A stretch of 64,000 nt of DNA from a virus, in IMG/VR virus record IMGVR_UViG_3300017963_000003, positions 1-64,000 of that record. One strand, 5' to 3'. Positions 33,813 to 41,906 of this stretch are shown piece after piece (positions within the stretch are counted from its first letter, which is position 1; each line of letters opens with the position of its first letter). The notes under the pieces are model-generated. The model saw only the letters and a list, made by a program, of their open reading frames with translations. It did not search any database and was not told the DNA's origin. Position numbers and translations under genes: made by a program.

Positions 33813-34312
33813 CACGGCACCGCCGATGCTGCTTCCATCATGGCCCAGTAATGAGCGTCATCGACAGACTCTACTAGGGCCACGAGTTCGTTCTTGATAC
33901 CCTCCCAGTACTGAAGAAGCACTTCCAGCTCGTCCGTGAAGGATACCACGTTCTTGTACCGTTCCCTCCAGACCGTGAGCGCAGACGTTGCGGTGTCGAA
34001 CAGCAACAGCGCAGGGTCGGTGATCATCTGGTAGAACTCCGGGCACAGTTCTTTCAAAGGGCCGTCCGGTATGTTCGTCAACGCGTCCCTGACCTGATCA
34101 ATGATCGTCTGGACAATCGCCCACGCAGCCTCCTCCAGAGCCTTCAAGATGTCGAACTGCGCCAACCAAGCCACGAGCCACTGAATCTGTAGATCGATGT
34201 ACTCGATGATGGCCAACAAGATGGCCTTCAGCGCCTCAAGCAGAGGAGCCACCTGTGCGTAGAGCCATCTCAAGATGCACAACGCGATAGTCCCTGCGCC
34301 TGTTAGAGCCAT
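33812..34312 (-). CDS. Hypothetical helical baseplate-region protein
   Basis: The 166-residue product is almost entirely helical, with an amphipathic hydrophobic N-terminal third (long runs of A, L, I and W without a charge gap typical of one membrane helix) and an acidic C-terminal half. It lies between the spike and gp25-like genes. It could be a small baseplate structural protein or, given its hydrophobicity, membrane-active at infection. No family was recognised. Confidence 0.65.
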   Translation of the reverse strand: MALTGAGTIALCILRWLYAQVAPLLEALKAILLAIIEYIDLQIQWLVAWLAQFDILKALEEAAWAIVQTIIDQVRDALTNIPDGPLKELCPEFYQMITDPALLLFDTATSALTVWRERYKNVVSFTDELEVLLQYWEGIKNELVALVESVDDAHYWAMMEAASAVP

Positions 34313-34321
34313 CCTGTCCTC

Positions 34322-35839
34322 CTACAACGTCATCGACTTCGTGGACAACGTACCGCTCAAGGCAGACAACAAGGTCTGCGCCGCTGTAGCCAATGTCTGG
34401 AAAGGAACAGACAGTGGCGTCAAGGGCGGAGATGATGTCGCCGTAGAAAGCGCCTGGAACGTCGTCGCCGTGAGAGTCAAGTATGCCGTCAACGCCGTGT
34501 TGAAAGTAGTACCCTTGATCAGCGGCTCTACCGCACCTGTTCCGAGCTGCAAAAGAGGAGCTTCGAAAGTCAAGTTGCCCAGACAAGTCACCACGGCAGG
34601 GCTTGCCCCAAGACTGATCGACCCCGACGCTAGGGAGATCGAAGGTGCCGTAAGAGTCATCGCCCCTGCGGAAGTGAGGTCCATGACGCCACCAGCAGTA
34701 AGACCTAGAAGACCGCCCACGGTTATGTCCCCGAGACCGCCAACAGCGACCCCGTAGTCACCACCCACATTCAAGGAGTACGAACCCCCAACAGTCAAAT
34801 CGTAGGTCCCCGTCGAAGTCCAGCTCGTAGAGGTGTTGAGAACAGTCCACGTCGAGACCGGGGTGAACCATTGGAAACCGGTAACCAACGGAGCGGAGAC
34901 TCCGTAGTTCCCCAGATTGTCTACAAGTTCCGTCCACAAGGCAACCTGGCCCGTCGCGTCGTCAAAAGTACGACGAAGAACGCGCGTAGCGGTGCCGGTC
35001 ATGGCCACCGATAGGTCCGGAGAAAAGACTTGGGGACCAACGATCTGCTTAGTCGTGTCGTCGACAACCTGACCCTCGGAGGTACGCACCATCAGGAGAC
35101 CGTTTTGGTCCACAGAAGTCAGCGAAGCGCGCCTAATGTAGTTGGTGTGCTCCTGCCCGACATTGCCAGCGCCCGGAGTGACCAAATCGTAGATGTAGCT
35201 CTCCTGGGAATCCACGCCGGGAACGAGGATGCGCCGGGCCGACCCAGCCCTGATCTCGGAAGAGTCTCCGTACCGGGTGTGCACGAGGTCGGATTGGATG
35301 CGTACCTCGCCGTTAGGCTTATCGAGAGTCACCGAGTGGGGACCTGCTGTCAGGGACGCTCGGTCCCCCAAGTAGAGAGCGCAATTCCGCGCGCTCTTGA
35401 ACGACCAGTCCCCCGGACGTAGCCGCTTACCCGAAGCATCCCCCCACCCGATGCCGCCCCTCTCTTCGTTAGCGTCATCGTACCTCTTAAAAGCAGAAAA
35501 ATCTATCGTGTGGTAGCTAAGGGAGAACGCATTCCCCATTGCGTCGAAACCCACCAACAGGGTATCGCCTATCTGGGGTAGATAGACACCCCACGAAGAA
35601 CGAAGATAGTTCTTGTCCGTATCACTTTGCTTCGGAGGGAAAGACCACCCCGCAAGAGGTATCGGGACTTCAGGACGCGGATGACCCCCTCCTTTCAGGA
35701 ACTCCACGCTCACCGTACCACGCTCCAAGTGCAAGTCCTTTACACGAACCATATGTATGGTTGAGTAAAACTCCCGGTAAAGACGTCTTTCCTCCAAGAT
35801 CGGAGAAGTACTGGGATTCATGTTGGAGCGGCCAGACAT
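34322..35839 (-). CDS. Baseplate central spike (gp5/gpV-like OB fold plus beta-helix)
   Basis: The 505-residue product has an N-terminal OB-like region with V-R-V-K-D-L, E-V-P-I-P-L, then W-G-V-Y-L-P-Q-I-G-D-T-L-L-V-G-F, the pattern of gp5/VgrG/gpV spike proteins. From about residue 355 it contains short repeats (Y-D-L-T-V-G-G-S-Y-S-L-N-V-G-G-D-Y) typical of the triple-stranded beta-helix needle, then an Ala/Thr/Ser-rich helical end. It likely punctures the host outer layer at the tail tip. No lysozyme domain is present, and no C-terminal metal-binding H-x-H tip was seen. The start has AAGGGT upstream and lies two bases past the hub gene. Confidence 0.82.
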   Translation of the reverse strand: MSGRSNMNPSTSPILEERRLYREFYSTIHMVRVKDLHLERGTVSVEFLKGGGHPRPEVPIPLAGWSFPPKQSDTDKNYLRSSWGVYLPQIGDTLLVGFDAMGNAFSLSYHTIDFSAFKRYDDANEERGGIGWGDASGKRLRPGDWSFKSARNCALYLGDRASLTAGPHSVTLDKPNGEVRIQSDLVHTRYGDSSEIRAGSARRILVPGVDSQESYIYDLVTPGAGNVGQEHTNYIRRASLTSVDQNGLLMVRTSEGQVVDDTTKQIVGPQVFSPDLSVAMTGTATRVLRRTFDDATGQVALWTELVDNLGNYGVSAPLVTGFQWFTPVSTWTVLNTSTSWTSTGTYDLTVGGSYSLNVGGDYGVAVGGLGDITVGGLLGLTAGGVMDLTSAGAMTLTAPSISLASGSISLGASPAVVTCLGNLTFEAPLLQLGTGAVEPLIKGTTFNTALTAYLTLTATTFQALSTATSSPPLTPLSVPFQTLATAAQTLLSALSGTLSTKSMTL

Positions 35840-35842
35840 TTT

Positions 35843-38350
35843 CTAACCCTTCGCGTTCTCTGACAAAAGCCTCGCGTAGTTGAACGGCGTCTCTCCTCCG
35901 AAATGCTGAAAGTCCTCTAGCTTAGGGGAAGTCCCTTCCTTGTAGACGCCTTTCCACCCCCTAGCCAGATTAACGTTAACCGTCGTATCGCAAGCGCTGT
36001 TGACGACCATGCTGTGCTGACAACTAACGATATTCGCCACGTAGTTCCTCTGCCTCCAGTACAACGGACGGTTCACCATGAGTCCAAAATGAGGGAGAGT
36101 CTGTAACCCGATATTACGAGCCTCCGCATTCGTCTTCCTTAGCTCCACCGCAGCAAAAAGACGGGCAGCCTCTTCAGAAGTGACCTCCGTCCAAGGACCT
36201 TTATCAGCTGCGGGGCGTACACCAAGCAGAGGAACAAGGCCGTGGGCTGCCGCCCACTGAAAGCGCCGAGAGTTGATGTCGTTGGCCTCTTCAACACGAG
36301 CGATGTTGTTCGGAGCTATTCGAGCCAACGTCTTGAGACCGTTATCGTTCAGCGAACTGCTGAAACCGAAGGTTTCGTGACGGTTAATAGTAAAGTAGTC
36401 AGAATAGTTAAAATTCTGCGCGTTGTAGGAACCACCGAACCCCTCCAACGTGAGCTGAAGATCCGAAGACAGCTCCATCATCTCCAAAATATCAGACTCC
36501 GTGTAGTCCCCGCTCGCAGCAGACCACTCCGACACCCATTCACGAAGCGGCTTCTCCCCTTCCTTTCGCAAACCCTGCAAACCTGCACGACCTTCGATCT
36601 CCGCATTCGTGATATGGGAGTCCTCTCCATCGAACATCCAAGGATCGAAATCGTAGAAAGGCATCTCGAAAACAAGGTCCCCCCTACCTGTGGAGTAAAA
36701 ACAGAACTGAATCTGCTCCGCCAAATCGTAAATGTAGGTAAGACGGTCACGAAAATCGGAATGGAGATCCCCCTGAGCCCCACTAACCATCTCGTTCATT
36801 ACGCCTGCGGAGAGACCGAGACCCAGACGCGTCGGGGCCACGTAAAACACACGACCACCCCCTACTGGATAGGTGTCTATGTCCGACCCAATGATGCTGA
36901 CAACGTCCACCACGCCGAGACCGTCAGAATTAGGGGCGGAGGTCTCGTCGGCAGCCATATCGGTTAGATCGTCAACACGAACCCGACTGTGCAACATGTC
37001 GTTGAGCTGACGCAGATTCCCCATCGTGATCGGACTTCCTGTGGCCTTCTCTAAACCGTCTAGCTCGGCGTCCCCGATGTAATATGCGTACACCCCCTTG
37101 GACTCTTCTTTGCGCTTAAACGTTACCCCGTGAGGAGCATACACCGGAGGGAAGAAGGACCCCTGGAACCTACTCTGCTTAGCGCCAATCAGGTACTCTT
37201 CCAAGGATGACCGCCGTTGAGTATCGGTCATCTTGTTGATTTCATCCAAACTCTTATAAACACCGTGCTTCTGAAGGAAGACCTGCACCTCTGAGTCACT
37301 GAAAGCCTCTACAGCCCGATTGGTCAACTCAGTCATGACCCCCTCGTAGGCTTCCTTACCGAAGAAGAGCATCTCCAGAATCTCGTACGCAGTAAAATGA
37401 GCAAATAGCTCCTGATACGCAACCCAGTTCAACGCGGCTACGTCGCCCGCACCCTCGAACGCAGGATCAAACTTGAAGATCTCCTGAATGCTCTTGTCGA
37501 GCCCAGCGTCTACGTTGAGCTGGAAATAAGAGTACCGAAGTGTTTTACTGACGTCAGTCCCTACGATAGTAACCGTGGACTCCTGATTCACCCCAACGTC
37601 TTCGGTGAAACCGTCTACAAAGCCGGAAAACATCCAGTACCATATGGTCGGGACAAAAGGATCGCGAAACGCAATTCTTATAGGATCGTTCGGATGGAAG
37701 ATGCAGTCACCTTCAGTAAAAGGGTACGTGTATATGTAATCTTCCAAAAAAATAGGAAACGCGTCCCAATCCTCTCCCAAGGCGTCTATGACCTTCTGAG
37801 ACTCCGGGGCATACTGCGTGGCCTTCTTTTCCACTACCGTCTTCTTTATGGAATCGGGGACAGAACCCTCCTCCCAGTTCTCCTGGAACCAACCCGAGGC
37901 AGCTCTCAACTCGTCATTGAATGCGCTAACCACGTCCACAAAAGACTGCCCCACCTGCTCATTGGCGAATGCCCCAAAAAAAGCCTCTAGTACATCTACG
38001 TCCTCCCCCGCTTCGTCGCGAAAGTACTGCTGCAACCCTGCGAAGAGGGTAACGTTGTCTTTAAGGTAGTTGACAAGCTGTTCCCGGCTGTCGCTAAGCG
38101 CAACCATATCGGTATGATCGATGATGTATTTGTCCAACGGGTTATGCAGAGTGATTGAACACGTAGAAGGAGCGCGATCCATGCTGCCCCCGGATTGGTT
38201 GACACGCACGTCTATAACGTCCCCCGACACCTCCTGCCCGTAAATGAAAACACGGAACGCCGGAAAAGCGGCGCGGTAGATGCCTTCTTGAGACGAGAGG
38301 ACCGACTGCTCCGTCCAGAGTTTTTCACCCAGTTTACCCAGTTCAACCAT
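35843..38350 (-). CDS. Baseplate hub protein (gp27/gpD-like)
   Basis: The 835-residue product precedes the spike, as tail hub genes usually do. Its start region (F-R-V-F-I-Y-G-Q-E-V-S-G-D-V-I-D-V-R-V, P-S-T-C-S-I-T-L-H-N-P) and the later F-S-G-F-V-D-G-F-T-E-D-V, V-T-I-V-G-T-D-V-S-K-T-L match the beta-barrel pattern of hub proteins that hold the spike. It is much longer than gp27 (391 residues), with a large helical insertion between about 90 and 190. The ATG at 38350 overlaps the upstream stop (TGATG). There is no hydrolase motif. Confidence 0.7.
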   Translation of the reverse strand: MVELGKLGEKLWTEQSVLSSQEGIYRAAFPAFRVFIYGQEVSGDVIDVRVNQSGGSMDRAPSTCSITLHNPLDKYIIDHTDMVALSDSREQLVNYLKDNVTLFAGLQQYFRDEAGEDVDVLEAFFGAFANEQVGQSFVDVVSAFNDELRAASGWFQENWEEGSVPDSIKKTVVEKKATQYAPESQKVIDALGEDWDAFPIFLEDYIYTYPFTEGDCIFHPNDPIRIAFRDPFVPTIWYWMFSGFVDGFTEDVGVNQESTVTIVGTDVSKTLRYSYFQLNVDAGLDKSIQEIFKFDPAFEGAGDVAALNWVAYQELFAHFTAYEILEMLFFGKEAYEGVMTELTNRAVEAFSDSEVQVFLQKHGVYKSLDEINKMTDTQRRSSLEEYLIGAKQSRFQGSFFPPVYAPHGVTFKRKEESKGVYAYYIGDAELDGLEKATGSPITMGNLRQLNDMLHSRVRVDDLTDMAADETSAPNSDGLGVVDVVSIIGSDIDTYPVGGGRVFYVAPTRLGLGLSAGVMNEMVSGAQGDLHSDFRDRLTYIYDLAEQIQFCFYSTGRGDLVFEMPFYDFDPWMFDGEDSHITNAEIEGRAGLQGLRKEGEKPLREWVSEWSAASGDYTESDILEMMELSSDLQLTLEGFGGSYNAQNFNYSDYFTINRHETFGFSSSLNDNGLKTLARIAPNNIARVEEANDINSRRFQWAAAHGLVPLLGVRPAADKGPWTEVTSEEAARLFAAVELRKTNAEARNIGLQTLPHFGLMVNRPLYWRQRNYVANIVSCQHSMVVNSACDTTVNVNLARGWKGVYKEGTSPKLEDFQHFGGETPFNYARLLSENAKG

Positions 38351-39102
38351 CACACCAACTCGTTAAAAAACTCAGTCCCCAGCGTGAGGGAAATGTACCT
38401 AAAAATGTCATCCATTGAAGGAATCGTTTCTGTCGCCACGAAAGAAAAAGAGTACGTCTTGCTGAAAGGGTTAGCCGCGTCGTCGGTAAACTCCAGCACA
38501 CGGTCAAAATGACCGATGAACTGAATCAACGCATTGGCCAACATAGGGCTACTGTACATGAAATAAAAACGATTAGGGTACCCCCCGAACGGATCAATAA
38601 CAGGCTCCCGCGTGAGGCTGTACAGGTTCCAGAAGTTCACGAGCTTCGAAGCACCTTGCAACGCCTCGATATCAAGCCCCTCCTGGTTCGTGACCGACTT
38701 CACCCAGTCCCGGAACTTCTTGATATTCTCAGAGAGATACTTGCTGTTGCGCTGCATCCCAGTACGGATGTTGATGTTCCCCGTCGCCCCAGCAAAACTG
38801 ATGTTGATGACGTCGTTGTTGCGACCCTTCGCGTTCGTCCAGTGATAGAACACAGCACCGGACTGCGTATCTCGCCTCGTAATCCTCTTGTTCTGCGAAA
38901 AGGTCACAGTCTCCGGATTCATCTTCATGCGCACAGGATCAATGCCGTTGTTCATACGTTGATCCGAAGTGAACATAAAAGGAACTCGATACGCAACATC
39001 CTCGTAGGGGTTGAGTATCCGATCAAGAATACGTTCTGTAGAAGGTGTAGGAGTCGTCTCCCCACCAAACGTATTACGCAAATTTTCCAAAAATGTCGCC
39101 AT
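38350..39102 (-). CDS. Baseplate/tail-tube-end protein, function not assigned
   Basis: The 250-residue product has a GAGG Shine-Dalgarno and sits between the last tape-measure-like gene and the hub. Typical features are M-N-P-E-T-V-T-F-S-Q-N-K-R-I-T-R, an aromatic F-Y-H-W, then I-S-F-A-G-A-T-G-N-I-N-I and a C-terminal strand Y-S-F-S-F-V-A-T-E. Position and the M-x-P-x-x-V/I start fit the small proteins (gp53/XkdP-like) that link tube and hub, often with a LysM tail, but no LysM motif is seen here. Confidence 0.6.
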   Translation of the reverse strand: MATFLENLRNTFGGETTPTPSTERILDRILNPYEDVAYRVPFMFTSDQRMNNGIDPVRMKMNPETVTFSQNKRITRRDTQSGAVFYHWTNAKGRNNDVINISFAGATGNINIRTGMQRNSKYLSENIKKFRDWVKSVTNQEGLDIEALQGASKLVNFWNLYSLTREPVIDPFGGYPNRFYFMYSSPMLANALIQFIGHFDRVLEFTDDAANPFSKTYSFSFVATETIPSMDDIFRYISLTLGTEFFNELV

Positions 39103-39110
39103 TACCTACC

Positions 39111-41906
39111 TCAGCCCGGAGCGAGCCCCAGCGCAGCAAGCTGGTTAGCCTGCTCCCCTTGGCGCTTCTTGGTTCGCTCTCGATGTTGCTTTCCGGTTGC
39201 CCATTCACGCGCCTCGCGACCAGCAGCGGTATCAGCTCCTGGCCTCCAGAAGAGGGCACGCTCGTAGTTCCGTCCTCCAGAAGGAATGGAACCTAAGAGA
39301 CCCCCACCCCTCATGAACGGCGGAAGTCCCTCGCCCTCGTTGGCGTGAATGAACCCCGTCGCACCCTTCGTCCAGTCCTGTGTCCCGGAATCACCTCTCA
39401 AGATGCTGCGCGCGAAATCAATCGTAGCCTGCGAGGGGCGACGGCGCGTAGCGTACTGGCGGTTGTACCGCTTATTGTTGTTCTGCTTCCCCCACCCCTT
39501 ACCGGAAGTGGCCTTGTTCTTGAGAGCACCCCCACCCCTGCCCTTGGCACGATTGATCAGAGTGTGCGCGATACCTACCAGCTCCTTCTTGCGCGCAGGA
39601 CTGTACCCTCCAGCTTCGCTCTGAAGGACACGAGCCAGCGCCTCCACGTCGTCCCCGGTGTACTTGCCCTCACTGGCAAGAGCCATACTGCTGAACTCTC
39701 CCTCCAGCTCCGCTTCCTCGGAAGCGAAGGAAAGCCCACAACGAGGGCAGTTGCCGCCGATCTCGAATGAAATGTTGCCCTGGGTGTCTACACCGCCCAC
39801 TTCGAGAGTGACTCCGCCTCCAGCCCACGGGCCGTCCCATTCCGACTGCGCAGCCTGAGGGTCCTTCTTTACCGAAGCAGGTGCCTTCGCCATCTGCTTG
39901 GGAGCCATCGAAGATTGACCCGACTGGAGCGATGCCACGGGGATCTGCACCACTTGAGACGGAGCGAACGCGTTGCCCGCACCCCGACCCTTGGTACCCG
40001 GCATCGATCTGAGTCGAGAAGACGCAGGATCGAAGTTCCAGGCCTCCTGGAGGGTCTTCATCGAGGTCCCCAGGACGTCAGAACCCATGCGCTTCATCGC
40101 CTTTGTCATCTGGGACAGACCCCGGTTCATCTTGCGCTTGTGCTCTTCCGTGTTCCCGAACAAGGCGTTGATGTCAGCCGCCAACCGATTATTGTCCTGC
40201 TGATCGCCGCTGATGCCGTTCACAATGAACTCAGGGAGGGCCTTGAAGAACGCAATCAGCCACGACACGGCCTGGATGACCATGCCCATGATACCCTGCC
40301 CTACCTTGGCCAGTCCCTTCATCCACGAGTTCATCGTGCGCTCGAATTTGCTGCGCTTGGTGGCCTCCACGCCAAACGACTTGGACAGGATCTCGGAATT
40401 CTGCTTGGCCGCCGTGGCTGCCTCTACGGTCTTCCCCTCCTTCATCTTGGAACCGATCTCGGCTATCAGACGGGCACCCTCAAACCCGAGACCCATCTGC
40501 TTCTCCATGTAGAACCGCGCGGTCTCCTCGTCCCCTCCAGTGGCCTCCATGGCGATGTCGTAGACGGCCTCGACGATTCGCGTGACTTCTCCACTGTTGT
40601 TGCCCTCGGCAACACGGCGGAATGCGTCCATCATCTTCTGCCGTGCTTCGAGTCCTCGACCGTAGCCGAGCCGTTCCCCGAGAATGATCTTCCAGGAATC
40701 CGACATCTTGGCGATCCCAGACGCCATCTGCTGTATCCCCATCGCGGCCTGCTTTCCCGCGAACTGCTTGGGAACACCCATCTTGGAGAACTGCTCCGTA
40801 ACGTGCGAGTAGATGTCCACGACGTTATCGATGTCGTACCCCATCTTGGCCAGCTCCTTGCCAGCATCCTCCACGTTCTTCACGTACTGCATCGCACCGA
40901 TACCGGAATCCCGACCCACCATGTACATCCGGGTCAAGGACTCCCTGGCCTCGTCAGTGGTCTTGCCGTAGTCGGCCATCAGGCCCACCATCCGCTTAGC
41001 GCTCTCCCCACCTCCCAGCTCGAACATCTTGTCCAGAGCCAGAGTCACCGTGACGGCACTGCTGTGGACGCCCTTGAGCCGCGTATCGACAGTCCGCGTC
41101 ATCTGATCGACGCTGACACCGCCGTCGACAAAAGCCTGGGCAACCGACTGAATCTGTTCCCGGTTGATCCCCATGTACTGCTGCAACGACTCCTGGATCG
41201 AGGACAGGTGACGAGTTCCAGAACGTACAGCCCCCTTCACCCCGTCATCGTAGGCGGCGATGAGGATGTTCTTCATCTCCCCGGCCTGGGCACGAACCCT
41301 GTCGCGGTCCATGTAGCCGTGGATCATGATGCCGATACCACCCGCTGCAAGGGCCTTCCACTTCGGCACCTTGAGCTTCTGCATCATGCCGCCGATCTTA
41401 CCCTTCAGCGTCCTCCACTCTGACCGAACCACCTGCTTGGACTTGTTGGCCGCCCAAGCACGCGCACCGCTCTTCTTACGGCCCTTGCTGTCACGCCCCT
41501 TAGCGCCTCCTCCGCCGTCCTCGGCGTCCACCTGACCCGCAACAGCGTCTGCCTTGTCTACAAGCCCCCTTGCGCCCGCTGAGAGGCTCTCAAAGTCCTT
41601 CTCGGCGGCCTTGACCGTCTTCTCCAGCTCGTCGAAGGACTTACCCATGCTCCCCGCGAGCTTCTCGAACTTCTGAGAAACCCCCTGGACGTACTCCTGC
41701 CCCATACCGGTCAGCTTCGACCCCTCCTTGAGGGTGGGATCGTTCTCCAGATCCGAGAACACGGTCTTGAAGCTGTCGCGTAGAGACGCACCGAGCGCAT
41801 CGATCATCTCAGTGTTGCGCTGAGATACCTCACTGATGGCGTCACCGAGTTCGGTGAACTTGAACCGAGCAGCATCGAGATGCTGTATGTCAACGATATC
41901 GGTCAT
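39111..41906 (-). CDS. Tape-measure-like protein 3 with C-terminal SleB-like hydrolase domain
   Basis: The 931-residue product is the last of three paralogous tape-measure-like proteins. It shares with the other two a G-Y-x-x-R-D-R-x-R segment after a Gly/Ala-rich helix (about 185-205), a long helical body and a membrane-like helix near 555-580. Unique to it is a C-terminal extension: residues about 752-800 read D-V-E-A-L-A-R-V-L-Q-S-E-A-G-G then V-G-I-A-H-T-L-I-N-R, the pattern of SleB/CwlJ-type cell-wall hydrolases with the Glu in place. A Cys-x2-Cys (C-P-R-C) precedes it. The domain could locally open peptidoglycan during DNA entry. The start overlaps the previous stop. Confidence 0.72.
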   Translation of the reverse strand: MTDIVDIQHLDAARFKFTELGDAISEVSQRNTEMIDALGASLRDSFKTVFSDLENDPTLKEGSKLTGMGQEYVQGVSQKFEKLAGSMGKSFDELEKTVKAAEKDFESLSAGARGLVDKADAVAGQVDAEDGGGGAKGRDSKGRKKSGARAWAANKSKQVVRSEWRTLKGKIGGMMQKLKVPKWKALAAGGIGIMIHGYMDRDRVRAQAGEMKNILIAAYDDGVKGAVRSGTRHLSSIQESLQQYMGINREQIQSVAQAFVDGGVSVDQMTRTVDTRLKGVHSSAVTVTLALDKMFELGGGESAKRMVGLMADYGKTTDEARESLTRMYMVGRDSGIGAMQYVKNVEDAGKELAKMGYDIDNVVDIYSHVTEQFSKMGVPKQFAGKQAAMGIQQMASGIAKMSDSWKIILGERLGYGRGLEARQKMMDAFRRVAEGNNSGEVTRIVEAVYDIAMEATGGDEETARFYMEKQMGLGFEGARLIAEIGSKMKEGKTVEAATAAKQNSEILSKSFGVEATKRSKFERTMNSWMKGLAKVGQGIMGMVIQAVSWLIAFFKALPEFIVNGISGDQQDNNRLAADINALFGNTEEHKRKMNRGLSQMTKAMKRMGSDVLGTSMKTLQEAWNFDPASSRLRSMPGTKGRGAGNAFAPSQVVQIPVASLQSGQSSMAPKQMAKAPASVKKDPQAAQSEWDGPWAGGGVTLEVGGVDTQGNISFEIGGNCPRCGLSFASEEAELEGEFSSMALASEGKYTGDDVEALARVLQSEAGGYSPARKKELVGIAHTLINRAKGRGGGALKNKATSGKGWGKQNNNKRYNRQYATRRRPSQATIDFARSILRGDSGTQDWTKGATGFIHANEGEGLPPFMRGGGLLGSIPSGGRNYERALFWRPGADTAAGREAREWATGKQHRERTKKRQGEQANQLAALGLAPG

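Noticed and set aside
35825-35850. Partial match to the TTTAGAATCCC box near the spike gene start
   Set aside because: Only a few bases match, the orientation and surroundings differ, and it lies in coding sequence of the hub gene end.
39915-41423. Plus-strand open frame of 502 codons
   Set aside because: It is antisense to the third tape-measure-like gene, His/Arg/Leu-rich in the way of mirror frames, with no recognisable domain.
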